Counted from the first letter of the stretch, positions 34,725 to 43,455 are shown. The stretch is DNA of 64,000 bases from Shewanella sp. KX20019 (GCF_016757755.1 NZ_CP068437.1:496001-560000); one strand, 5' to 3'. The notes: generated by a model not told the origin, from the sequence alone. Program-made: numbers and translations.

Positions 34725-36710
34725 CTAATCAAGCACTGCTTCATTTGCCATTGAAGTAGCAATACTAAGAACTTCATATTCAGGCTTCCACACCCAAGCA
34801 TCCCCCTGATATGCACCGTAAGTGGTGTTGCCTACAAAGCGACTATAAAAACCATTATCAAGTTCATTCATTTGCTCCCAGTAAACCCGACCTAATTCAA
34901 AACTAGGAACCGCAGTTTGCAACATTCCAGACAAGCGGTTAGTTCGTTCAATAATATTTTGTCCACCAGCAGAATAATAAGAATCTTCCTGATTACCTCG
35001 GATACGCTCAATGTTACTTACAGCTAGAGCATAGTTTGTAGCATTAGCGTAAAATTGAGAATCAGCCTTACCTGTTTGTCGATCATATGTTTCTTCCTCG
35101 CCTACATTACAAATGTAACCAAGTTGAATAACATAGTCACCATCAATGTATCCACCCTTAAACGTATAATTAACAGCAAATCCATTCTGAACAGCCCCTA
35201 ACATACAATTCAGCTCTTCCGTAGAATCATTTTCAGAAAAATAACGTGAATCAGCAATCAATAGACGCTCATTTAATGCTTCTTGTTGGGTAAGAACACT
35301 TTGCATTTCTAGCCCATCAATAAGGAAATCACTAAGACGCTCTAATTCTTGAGACTGTTTTACAAATTTTTGTGCAAGTACGATTTTTTCTTCTAATTCA
35401 CGCTCCTGAGAAGTTGTAGCGCCTTTTACATAAACCTCATAAGCGGAACCAGCAATACCACCAAAGGAATCAGTTGTATTAATTCGAACAAAAAAGACAG
35501 AGAATTTAGAACCAGCAAGAGCAGTTAATGAATATGTTTTTGCTGAATTATCATAAGTGAAAGAAATTTTACTAGCATCACCTTGAAAAACGTCAAAAGG
35601 TTCAGCTTCATAAATAACCAAACTATCAGCATCAAGAACTTCAGAAGATGCCATGTCGAATGTTTTAGTTACCCCCTCTTCTAAAAATACAAAGTTTTCA
35701 CTATCAAGAAAAGGAGAACGATTTGCATAATATACATTTAGTGAAAAATTCAATGTTTCAGTAGTAACACCATCACTCACAGTAAGAACACCAGTATAGT
35801 CGCCTTGGTTATCACTAGATGGAGAAACAATAACTTCCTTACTGTCAGGATTGACAACCGCTGAAATTGCAGCTTGATTTAAACCAGAATCAACATTCAT
35901 TACAACACGATAGGTAATGTTTTCTTGTTCAACAGAACCCAACTCAATTTCAAAAGGGAAACGAGCCTTTGCTGCCTGAGCAACTGAAAGGTTAATGGCT
36001 TCTGCATCAAACCAGCTTACAGAATAAGCTACATACTTGCTGACGGAGACGGTGATATTTTTAGCGATACTATCTTTACCGTCGCTGACTGTTATAGTCA
36101 GCGTAACAGTGCTGCCAGCAGCGACATCACCTGCGGTAATAACTAAATACTCACCACTAATGGCTGCTGAAATGACGGGTGAAGTGGAGCTAAAGGCGTA
36201 TGACAGTTCATCACCATCCAGATCTGTCGCAGTAATACCTACCTCTATCGTAGAGTTGCCAGACAGAGATATTTCCGACTTTTCCAGAGCTAGAGTCGGA
36301 ATATTATTAGGCTTGTCCTTAACCTCTACAGTAACCGTTTTGGAGGTGCTCGCTTTACCATCACTAACAGTCAAAGTTATGGCTGTAGTAAAATCGCTCT
36401 CAACTTCGTTTGCACGAATAGTTAATGTGTCACTACTTACACTGCCAGACACAGCAGCATTTGATGAAGTTACAGAATAGGTGAGCTTGTCACCATCTGA
36501 GTCCTGGGCATTAATTGAAATATCCGTTGTCAGCCCCTCTTCTAATGATATTGAAGACTGACCCAATAACAGAGTAGGCGCATTATTGCTCACAGAGCCT
36601 CCGTTATTACCATCATCAGGTTTACTGCTTGAACTATCGTCACCACCGCCACAGGCTGAAAGGACCGCCGATAGAATAACTGCAGATAACAATCCACGAG
36701 TATTGTTCAT
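34725..36710 (-). CDS. Large lipoprotein with cadherin/Ig-like repeats (island)
   Basis: A 661-aa surface lipoprotein: lipobox LSAC (Cys20), a Gly/Ser/Asp-rich linker, then two clear cadherin-like repeats of about 95 residues (DSDGDKLTYSV and DLDGDELSYAF as the Ca-binding DxDGDxLxY motif; each ends in a VTLTITVSDGK-type strand). A third and fourth more divergent repeat (about 230-430) follow, then a helical region (about 440-500, ELEEKIVLAQKFVKQSQ) and a C-terminal domain with two cysteines (NCMLG, YICNVG) unlike anything I recognise. The 5' part has higher GC and smoother codon use than the rest, hinting at a mosaic. Likely substrate, anchor or partner of the adjacent subtilase; inferred only from adjacency. 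Confidence 0.8.
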   Translation of the reverse strand: MNNTRGLLSAVILSAVLSACGGGDDSSSSKPDDGNNGGSVSNNAPTLLLGQSSISLEEGLTTDISINAQDSDGDKLTYSVTSSNAAVSGSVSSDTLTIRANEVESDFTTAITLTVSDGKASTSKTVTVEVKDKPNNIPTLALEKSEISLSGNSTIEVGITATDLDGDELSYAFSSTSPVISAAISGEYLVITAGDVAAGSTVTLTITVSDGKDSIAKNITVSVSKYVAYSVSWFDAEAINLSVAQAAKARFPFEIELGSVEQENITYRVVMNVDSGLNQAAISAVVNPDSKEVIVSPSSDNQGDYTGVLTVSDGVTTETLNFSLNVYYANRSPFLDSENFVFLEEGVTKTFDMASSEVLDADSLVIYEAEPFDVFQGDASKISFTYDNSAKTYSLTALAGSKFSVFFVRINTTDSFGGIAGSAYEVYVKGATTSQERELEEKIVLAQKFVKQSQELERLSDFLIDGLEMQSVLTQQEALNERLLIADSRYFSENDSTEELNCMLGAVQNGFAVNYTFKGGYIDGDYVIQLGYICNVGEEETYDRQTGKADSQFYANATNYALAVSNIERIRGNQEDSYYSAGGQNIIERTNRLSGMLQTAVPSFELGRVYWEQMNELDNGFYSRFVGNTTYGAYQGDAWVWKPEYEVLSIATSMANEAVLD

Positions 36711-37332
36711 GTATATTTTCTCGAGTTAAAAACACAAATGTATTGTGTTTATGAAATATTAAGGTAAGGAAAAGGGTTTAAATAAGCCTTTTAAAGTCCA
36801 TATTTGTGAGTCCGTATATCTAGGTAAAGCAGAGTAAGAACACTAGCCCTACCGCTTTTTCCTAAGTAGTTTTAATACTTTATTGATTACCATTTAATGC
36901 ATTCAGCATTGTGCTAAATGGAGCTATGAACGAAGTAAAATCGAAGAGTTTGATTGCGAGAGAGATATTGTATCCACAGGGATTGAGCTTCATTATTTAG
37001 TCCTTTATATAATGTTTAGATAAAAATGTTGTCATTTATTGCTTAATGATTCACCACTTCAAATCAAGTAAGAACTTGAAGATGTTACCATTATCACATG
37101 CTCGCTACTTTGTGACTACTTTTTGGTGGCCTGCAATTTTCAATTGCAAAGCCTTACTAACTGTAAAGATCGGCAGAGATACAAGTGTTACGCCCATCGG
37201 CTTCATGGGGTGTGAGGCCGCCCCGCCCCCTCACATCGAAGTTTAAAAAATAAGTTAGATGTGTCTCTGTATTCGTATTTCACCTTAAAATCATCGCTAG
37301 AAAGATCTAATGCAACATTGAGCGAATTGGCG
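36711..37332. other. Intergenic region within island
   Basis: About 620 bp between two leftward gene groups. It should contain the promoter of the lipoprotein-subtilase group near 36720-36800. A GC-rich hairpin (TGTGAGG / CCTCACA, about 37207-37233) interrupts the AT-rich sequence. A 66-codon plus-strand frame at 37046 has no ribosome site and is not called. Confidence 0.4.
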
Positions 37333-37515
37333 TTAATAAAATAGATATCCTAAGAACATTATAAGAAGGATTACTAAGGGGGAACTTTTAGCTGTACTGG
37401 CTGTCAGGCTGGTTGCGCCTGCTGTTAACATACCAGATCCCCCTCCAATAACAGCCCCCATTATCATCGACTTTCGAGCAGAGTGACTATCACTTTCAGT
37501 ATTAATCTTCAACAA
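37333..37515 (-). CDS. Small glycine-rich membrane protein (island)
   Basis: 60 aa: a polar N-terminus (LKINTESDSHSARK), a glycine-rich segment (MGAVIGGGSGMLTAGATSL) and a C-terminal membrane helix (SSPLVILLIMFLGYLFY). It is 45 bp downstream of the OB-like membrane protein gene and on the same strand, so probably the last gene of that operon. Unrecognised. Confidence 0.5.
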   Translation of the reverse strand: MLKINTESDSHSARKSMIMGAVIGGGSGMLTAGATSLTASTAKSSPLVILLIMFLGYLFY

Positions 37516-37560
37516 GCATTGAATGAATATTCGTCACTCATTTTCGAGGCTACTCACCTG

Positions 37561-38385
37561 TTACTGACCATTATTATCTGAAAACTTTTCATTGGTTTGA
37601 TACCAAGGCAACAGTTGCAAAATAGCAAATAACAAGGTTGAAACCAGTAATAACGGCAAACCTAGTCTCATGGTATCAAACAGCATTTTCAGCATCTCTT
37701 TATCTAAACCAAAAGAACTCGAATAGCCTCTCATATCATCAAAGTATGAAAAAGCATCATAAATAGGAACACATAGCACAATAAGAAATATTAACGATAA
37801 AATTCGACTCACAACTCTAGGTAGGCCAAGCAATAGGCTGAAGAGTGCCAAGAATATAAATACCAGTTGAAACCCTGTACTTTCAACTAACTGAAAGTAG
37901 CTTTGAGACTCATTAAATATTTGAGCCAAAGGTAAAATCATAGAGATAAACAAGGTAATTAAAACAAAAGATGAAAACTTATTATGAATTTTAAAACCAT
38001 TTTCTCCAGGAATACTTATTGATTTAAGTGCGTTGCTGGATTTTGAAAAATCAATATTATTCACTGACTCCTTTGTTTTTCCTGCTGTAGCTGCGGCAAA
38101 AATTTTAGCTTTACTAATATTCTCTTCATTAACACTATTTCTAGCTTGACTATATAAATTAGCAGCCACGGCCTTAGCTTTATTTAGGCCTTTATCAGCT
38201 GCAGTTGTTGTTCTCAGAACATAAATATTATGTGCTGTACCATCTGTTATATCAAAATCAACTTCATCACCAATAGTGGGGCTAACCTGTGAACTAAACT
38301 TGTCTTGAGTTACTTCAAATTTCTGTTCATTTGCGCCACGAATGACAGTTGACTCAGCAGTGGTATGTAAAATGGTCCCTTTCAT
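37561..38385 (-). CDS. Membrane protein with N-terminal OB/cold-shock-like domain (island)
   Basis: 274 aa. Residues 1-60 (KGTILHTTAESTVIRGANEQ then IGDEVDFDIT...AHNIYVLR) have the strand pattern of an OB-fold/cold-shock-like domain. Residues 60-125 are a polar Lys/Ala-rich linker. Residues about 130-265 hold four membrane helices (FVLITLFISMILPLAQIF, LVFIFLALFSLLLGL, VSRILSLIFLIVLCVPIY, LPLLLVSTLLFAILQLL). Related proteins with an OB-like head and membrane tail are known in gammaproteobacteria but have no assigned function. It follows the next periplasmic protein gene by 22 bp. AGGATAAG precedes the ATG. Confidence 0.7.
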   Translation of the reverse strand: MKGTILHTTAESTVIRGANEQKFEVTQDKFSSQVSPTIGDEVDFDITDGTAHNIYVLRTTTAADKGLNKAKAVAANLYSQARNSVNEENISKAKIFAAATAGKTKESVNNIDFSKSSNALKSISIPGENGFKIHNKFSSFVLITLFISMILPLAQIFNESQSYFQLVESTGFQLVFIFLALFSLLLGLPRVVSRILSLIFLIVLCVPIYDAFSYFDDMRGYSSSFGLDKEMLKMLFDTMRLGLPLLLVSTLLFAILQLLPWYQTNEKFSDNNGQ

Positions 38386-38407
38386 TACTTATCCTTTTAC
38401 TCTTATA

Positions 38408-38821
38408 TTAACAACTTGGAGCCGAAATCAGTAGCTTTGGTTTAATGGTCTCGGGAGTTATTTTTGATGAAAGGCCAATAATATTAATTGAAACAGATCG
38501 CCCACATAGCGTTTCAACAGCGAGGGTATGAGTATGTCCATTATCAACATTACTTTTTATTGATACCGTTCTACCAGATGACTTTATTTCCAAAGCTAAG
38601 GAACTTGAATTTTTTGTATAGCTAACAAATCTATCCTGACCAGTAATATCAAGCACTGCCACGCCACCATCTGGTACATACATGTTTACTACGGATTTTT
38701 GAACTTGATCTATGCTAGCACTATAAGGACCCTGAAGTTGAACCACATCAGATACGACTTGTGGCGTTTGGGCAAGTGAAAAACCAGATACTATTATTAA
38801 TGGTAGCGCTAAAAGTTTCAT
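38408..38821 (-). CDS. Periplasmic protein of unknown function (island)
   Basis: 137 aa with a signal peptide (MKLLALPLIIVSGFSLAQ) and a mostly beta mature domain (YSASIDQVQKSVVNMYVPDG, LEIKSSGRTVSIKSN). Two cysteines (ETLCGRS and the final SC) may pair. Small globular domain, family not recognised. Middle member of the 39316-to-37333 gene group. Confidence 0.65.
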   Translation of the reverse strand: MKLLALPLIIVSGFSLAQTPQVVSDVVQLQGPYSASIDQVQKSVVNMYVPDGGVAVLDITGQDRFVSYTKNSSSLALEIKSSGRTVSIKSNVDNGHTHTLAVETLCGRSVSINIIGLSSKITPETIKPKLLISAPSC

Positions 38822-38908
38822 TGTACTGCCTTTATTATGTTTTTAGTGGTAATTGCTTTGACAAGGATGCAAAGGTGTTTATATGCATATAGGTGTGTAA
38901 CAATTATG

Positions 38909-39316
38909 TTAGATGTCGACTAAAGTGTACCTACCGAACTCTTTGGATAATTTAAACCTGTCATTGCTCCCAAATGACTTAAACTTGTATGAGATAATTA
39001 CCATCCCTGATTTTTCTTTCAATACCATGTCGACCAATTCACAGTCTGAATCTGAGTATTCCTTCTGAACTCTTTTAGGTAACCCTTTATTTTTTTGAGT
39101 GACGAGTTTGCTATATTCTGACTCTAGGAGGTATGCCTTTAATTTTTCAGGATTGGCATCTTCAGTGACAAATTCACTAAATGCTTCACAAACATATACT
39201 CCAACCTCTTCATTACTCATTTTTGAGATCTGCTCATCTGTCAGTGGAGCATCTGAGCAGCCAATTATGGCAGTAGTCAACACACATAAAGACACCAATG
39301 ATTTGAGGGTTTTCAT
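38909..39316 (-). CDS. Small lipoprotein with DUF4878-like look (island)
   Basis: A 135-aa lipoprotein: lipobox IIGC (Cys20), then LTDEQISKMSNEEVGVYVCEAF and a C-terminal alpha-beta segment (MVIISYKFKSFGSNDRF). It looks like a cystatin-like small lipoprotein but no family is asserted. First gene of the leftward group divergent from the sigma-kinase pair; 87 bp before the next gene. Confidence 0.6.
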   Translation of the reverse strand: MKTLKSLVSLCVLTTAIIGCSDAPLTDEQISKMSNEEVGVYVCEAFSEFVTEDANPEKLKAYLLESEYSKLVTQKNKGLPKRVQKEYSDSDCELVDMVLKEKSGMVIISYKFKSFGSNDRFKLSKEFGRYTLVDI

Positions 39317-39889
39317 ACTTTAAGTCCTTTAAAATTAACAATATGCAGAGTCAGATTTACCTATATTACATCTGAAAGTGTCCAAAAGAGTCTGCTCATC
39401 AGTGCTTAAGGTCTTGTTACTGATCACCAATGTTTAGCCTCCAGTGCAAAGATTAAACTAACGTATCTGAATGGTTAACAAAGGGAAGATACGTAAATTC
39501 CGAAATAATTCGTAAAATAGATAACAGAAAATCACAGAAATTTGACATGACCACAATATTGGTTTTCATGATTTGCGTACCAGCAAAGCACAGGCTGAGT
39601 ATATTAAATGTGCCGAAGCGTCCTCATATCATAGCTTTCACTTGATTCAGCTATTGATGATATACATAACAACTTCTGATCATCCTCCTAAATCGACGAC
39701 TCATACATTTGTTGCTTAAACGTAGAATAATTAAAGATATTATTATAAAGTAGCTGGGTCATATGTACCTATAGCAGCTAATGTGAGGTGTTGGAAATTG
39801 CTTAAATACCTTTTGGGCACTGATTCCTTCACCATCACCAATTGGCTGTACCCTGATAGGGATTGCATGCAAGCAGGAAAATGGAGTTT
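39317..39889. other. Divergent promoter region between lipoprotein group and sigma-kinase pair
   Basis: 573 bp without a convincing gene, very AT-rich. It must hold promoters in both directions. I could not pick an ECF-type -35/-10 pair with confidence by eye. If the sigma factor is autoregulated or drives the lipoprotein group, its recognition sequence should be here and again upstream of 36710. Confidence 0.4.
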
Positions 39890-40474
39890 ATGCCGAGTAC
39901 AGCTCAAGATGTTGAACAACTCACCAGCATATTGGTTAAATGGAATGCTGGAGACAAGGTTGCAGAGCAACAGCTCTATCAGTTTGCTTATCAAAAATTT
40001 CATCAACTTGCTAGTGAAGTCAAATCAAACTCTATCGGTGAACGACCAGCAAATACGCTACTAAGCATATCCAGCAATACCACATCTCTAGTTCATGACG
40101 CTTTTATAAAAATTCATCAAAGTAGAGATGTTGCCCCCGAAACGACAAGAGAGCTTTACATAACATTTTCAACGGTGATCTATTCAATCTTGGTAGACAA
40201 CATACGAAAATCTAAAGCAAAAAAACGACAAAAATACAGTACAGATACTGAAAGTACAGCTATGTTAGACAAAATACAGCGTATTTTAGATATTGAAATT
40301 TTACTAAAAAAATTATCTATCGAGTACTCTAGGCAGGTATCCGTTTTTATCTATAAATATGTTTGCCTTACCCCATCAAAAGAGATAGCTGAATTGTTTT
40401 CGGTTTCAGAATCAACAATTGATAAAGACCTTTCTTTTATCAAGCTACAGCTTTCAAATTATTACCACAATTAA
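39890..40474 (+). CDS. ECF sigma factor of kinase-linked (ECF43-like) type
   Basis: A 194-aa sigma70-family ECF factor. Region 2 (about 10-100): LTSILVKWNAGDKVAEQQLY, then SNTTSLVHDAFIKIHQS where region 2.2 lies, and YSILVDNIRKSKAKKRQKY at the region 2.4/linker. Region 4 (about 125-190) ends with the HTH TPSKEIAELFSVSESTIDKDL. No anti-sigma gene is adjacent; instead a transmembrane Ser/Thr kinase follows 28 bp downstream. In EcfP of Vibrio parahaemolyticus (ECF43), phosphorylation of a region 2.2 threonine by the partner kinase PknT is needed for RNA polymerase binding. Thr64 or Thr65 here is the obvious equivalent. The start is either ATG 39890 (used) or ATG 39881. Confidence 0.85.
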   Translation: MPSTAQDVEQLTSILVKWNAGDKVAEQQLYQFAYQKFHQLASEVKSNSIGERPANTLLSISSNTTSLVHDAFIKIHQSRDVAPETTRELYITFSTVIYSILVDNIRKSKAKKRQKYSTDTESTAMLDKIQRILDIEILLKKLSIEYSRQVSVFIYKYVCLTPSKEIAELFSVSESTIDKDLSFIKLQLSNYYHN

Positions 40475-40502
40475 CCAATTTCACTGCAGGGACGTTCTAG
40501 TG

Positions 40503-43331
40503 ATGCAAAACCTTTACGAGCACTATTGCCATTTATCGACACTTAACGAAAAAGAAAAATCCGATTACATAGAAAGCCTTAAGCATGATGAGGTTACCTA
40601 TATAGCGTTAAAAAAAATGCTTATGGATGTAAGTATTGATATCACACAAATTTTTAATGAAAGTATTGAGCTTGCTGGAGAACAGATAACTGGCAACCTT
40701 CAGACGGGTGATAGTGTATCGAAGTACAAAATAATAGAACTACTTGGTAAAGGGGGAATGGGCAGTGTCTATTTAGGCAAGAGGCAAGATGGCGAGTATG
40801 CTCAAGATGTGGCGATTAAGGTTGTACCGCTTGCTCTATTGGATAATGAATCAGAACAGATTTTTAACTATGAAGCTCAGGCTCTTGCTTCATTAAATCA
40901 CACTAACATTGTCTCAGTTTTAGATGCGGGTCGAGATGAGCGAGGTTTCGCTTATATCGTGATGCAATATGTTAGCGGACAAACCTTGAGCAAATATGTA
41001 GAGCGTAATTTGCTATCCGAGCAGCAGAAACTTGAACTGTTTATGCAAGTCATCGATGGAATTACCCATGCTCATGCAAACCAAATACTCCATAGGGATA
41101 TTAAACCAGAAAATATTTTGGTTGATGCCCAAGGTCAAGTTCACATAATTGATTTTGGTATTTCAAAATTTATTCACTCCCCAAAAACAGAATACGTTGA
41201 ACCATATTTAAAAGCACTTTCATTTGCTTACGCCTCTCCTGAGCAAAAATTAGGCGAGCATATTACAATTGCATCGGATATCTACAGTCTTGGAAAAGTT
41301 TTATATGACTTAATCGATGACACCACTGTCTTGCAAAGTATCGCTTTAAAATCAACTCAAGATGATACGCAACAACGATATCAAACGACTACTGAGCTTA
41401 AAGCGGATATTGAAAGCTTTCTTTATAACAAACCAACAATCGCTTTCAATAATCCATGGTATAACTCAGGATTATGGTTCAAACGCAACTATATCCGCTT
41501 TTCTTTAGTACTGGTTATTGCGATAGTTAGTGTGATATCTGGAGGCAAGTATTATGATTCCTACATCTATGCTCAACAGCAAACGCTATTAGCGGATAGT
41601 AACTTAAAACTTGCTGAGAACATGCTAAAGCAGGTTGATGTTAGAGTAGTAACAGAGATTGAAAGGCAGAGGGCTTTAGTTAACTCCGCTAGGAGTATCG
41701 ATATTAGCTTACTCCCTTTAGAGCAAGCTGTCAGGTTTACATTGTCTCTGGCTAATGCATATAAAACTATCGGTGACTATAAGCAATGTCAGTTATATAC
41801 ATCAAAATTATCAAAGCTAACTAATGGTAACGCAAAATTTAAAGTTGAAAACTTAATAGCACGAAAGATTCAAATTGAATTAAATGTATTGAATAATAAT
41901 AACAAAGAGATGCAACATGATCTTATAGTTTTAAATGAAGATGTGTTGAAGCTTACTGACTTATCTGACAACCGACTTTTTTATCTTATCGATTGGGAAG
42001 TTGGTACGACTACAATTTCAAATGTAGAGTTGCAAAAATTGTTTGATTTGCTTACCTCAAACCTCGAGCCAGTCAATAGAAATCAAGAGGTTTTGCTGGA
42101 ACATATTAGATTAATAGCTATGTCTAATATCAGCAAAGCGGAGCAGTTAAGCGGAGTTGAGAAGTTGCTGGAGTTGGTGGAGAGCAATATTTCTGACATA
42201 TCTTCTAAAAGGTGGGTTAGTCTTTTGCATGACTGGTATCTAATGTCTAATATACAGGGGAAGCAATCGGCTAATAACATCAGTGACCGATTGGTCAAAA
42301 ATGCTCAATTACTCCAATCCCTGCTAGATAGTGACCACCCATCAGTATATGTATTAGCGATATTGTCTAAGCAGACATCAGTAATTAATGGTTTTCCGCT
42401 TCCTGATAGTATTAGTGATATTTATAATAGTATAGATGCTAATGCTATGCCCCCATCATATCAGACAAACTATTTTATTATCGAACTCACAGAGTCGATC
42501 AAAAACAATAAACTGGAAGACTCATATTATATAATGAGCAATGTTTATGGTGATTTGTCTAGCTATGGTGAAAATGCACTCAATTACTATTTACAGTTTA
42601 CGGTGTTTGCCAATAAGTTTAACCGCCAAGACCTATACCTAAACCATCTTTCAACACTCATTGAACACTATCGACAGAAGAATAATTTAGGCCATGCAGC
42701 TTACTTTACCTATGCCTTATGTAGTAATTCGGCTAATATTGACGAAAGGTATTCATCTGAATTCAAAGTCGGCGTTGATGCTTGTGATAAAGCAATGGAG
42801 TTTTATAAACAATATCAAGGTAGTAACAGTAATTTCTACATCATGTCACAGCTATCTAAGCTAGACCTTTTAACAACTTCAGATGATAGCAAAACATTAA
42901 ATAGCTTAGTGGATGAAGCAGTTCAGTTAAAGAGGCATATATCTTATCCTGCTACTGAAAGAAAATATTATATAACTCTTTTTAGAGCCTACCTAGAACT
43001 GCAGGATTTTACTACTGCAGAGCAGCTCCTTTCTGAGTTTGAGTTATCAACAAAATCTAGCCTGTTTGATAAATATCTCCTTAAATTGGAACTGTTATCA
43101 AGAACAGAGAAAATTGATGAACTTGCTGTCGTGTTGAATTCCGTACCAGAAGTTGACTGCAATGGCATTTCAAATTCAAATATTAGAAATTTTAATCTAT
43201 ATCGAAATAATTCAAAAATGAAGCCTAAGTTATTATGCGAAGGAAAGTTGCACTGGAAAGATATAGTAAAGGATACTGATCTAGCAGAAGCTATCTATTC
43301 ATCAGTCGACAGCTTTGTAACAGGCTTGTAG
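40503..43331 (+). CDS. Transmembrane Ser/Thr protein kinase paired with ECF sigma factor (PknT-like)
   Basis: A 942-aa Hanks-type kinase. After about 60 N-terminal residues the kinase domain (about 75-320) has the P-loop GKGGMGSVYLG, Lys in VAIKVV, catalytic loop HRDIKPENIL (about 196), IIDFGISKF (DFG, about 217) and YASPEQ with DIYSLGKVLYDL, so it should be active. One membrane helix (about 331-348) is followed by a helical region of about 590 residues with TPR-like spacing (DYKQCQLYTSKLSKL, DFTTAEQLLSEFEL), presumably the periplasmic sensor. The sigma factor gene ends 28 bp upstream. AGGGA is ten bases before the ATG; a longer frame from 40419 overlaps the sigma gene. Kinase-TPR chains next to an ECF factor are typical of ECF43 loci. 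Confidence 0.9.
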   Translation: MQNLYEHYCHLSTLNEKEKSDYIESLKHDEVTYIALKKMLMDVSIDITQIFNESIELAGEQITGNLQTGDSVSKYKIIELLGKGGMGSVYLGKRQDGEYAQDVAIKVVPLALLDNESEQIFNYEAQALASLNHTNIVSVLDAGRDERGFAYIVMQYVSGQTLSKYVERNLLSEQQKLELFMQVIDGITHAHANQILHRDIKPENILVDAQGQVHIIDFGISKFIHSPKTEYVEPYLKALSFAYASPEQKLGEHITIASDIYSLGKVLYDLIDDTTVLQSIALKSTQDDTQQRYQTTTELKADIESFLYNKPTIAFNNPWYNSGLWFKRNYIRFSLVLVIAIVSVISGGKYYDSYIYAQQQTLLADSNLKLAENMLKQVDVRVVTEIERQRALVNSARSIDISLLPLEQAVRFTLSLANAYKTIGDYKQCQLYTSKLSKLTNGNAKFKVENLIARKIQIELNVLNNNNKEMQHDLIVLNEDVLKLTDLSDNRLFYLIDWEVGTTTISNVELQKLFDLLTSNLEPVNRNQEVLLEHIRLIAMSNISKAEQLSGVEKLLELVESNISDISSKRWVSLLHDWYLMSNIQGKQSANNISDRLVKNAQLLQSLLDSDHPSVYVLAILSKQTSVINGFPLPDSISDIYNSIDANAMPPSYQTNYFIIELTESIKNNKLEDSYYIMSNVYGDLSSYGENALNYYLQFTVFANKFNRQDLYLNHLSTLIEHYRQKNNLGHAAYFTYALCSNSANIDERYSSEFKVGVDACDKAMEFYKQYQGSNSNFYIMSQLSKLDLLTTSDDSKTLNSLVDEAVQLKRHISYPATERKYYITLFRAYLELQDFTTAEQLLSEFELSTKSSLFDKYLLKLELLSRTEKIDELAVVLNSVPEVDCNGISNSNIRNFNLYRNNSKMKPKLLCEGKLHWKDIVKDTDLAEAIYSSVDSFVTGL

Positions 43332-43350
43332 GGATTTGACATAGTGTTAA

Positions 43351-43376
43351 TGACAATGACAATGACAATGACAATG
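43351..43376 (+). repeat. Hexanucleotide tandem repeat (TGACAA)x4
   Basis: Four perfect TGACAA units plus TG, 19 bp after the kinase stop codon and about 80 bp inside the right end of the island. Non-coding. Confidence 0.85.
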
Positions 43377-43383
43377 CCAATTT

Positions 43384-43415
43384 CGATTAAAGCTTAAATA
43401 AAAAAGCTTTAATCG
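43384..43415 (+). terminator. Hairpin terminator after kinase gene
   Basis: A perfect 12-bp stem CGATTAAAGCTT / AAGCTTTAATCG with an 8-nt A-rich loop, 53 bp past the kinase stop. Only a weak T tract follows. Confidence 0.6.
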
Positions 43416-43455
43416 TTATTGGTGAGGTTGTTAAATACTAATTGGTATTGCGGGG

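Larger units (their letters stand above)
31997..43455. mobile_element. About 11.46-kb genomic island inserted in patatin-like gene
   Basis: Everything between the two halves of the patatin-like gene is foreign to it: nine genes, AT-richer than both flanks. GGCTA occurs at both junctions (31994-31998 and 43454-43458), but joining on it would put the halves out of frame with a TAG stop. Joining GGC (ending 31996) to CTA (from 43456), or GG to GCTA, restores an intact frame with zero to one duplicated bases. The ends (TAAACACCG on the left; on the right, read inward, CCGCAATACC) show no inverted repeat, and no transposase or integrase gene is present. Mechanism unknown. Cargo: an ECF sigma factor and Ser/Thr kinase on the plus strand, and surface/membrane proteins on the minus strand. 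Confidence 0.75.

Noticed and set aside
37046..37246. 66-codon plus-strand frame in the island
   Set aside because: No ribosome site and ends in a GC-rich hairpin; amino-acid content not protein-like.
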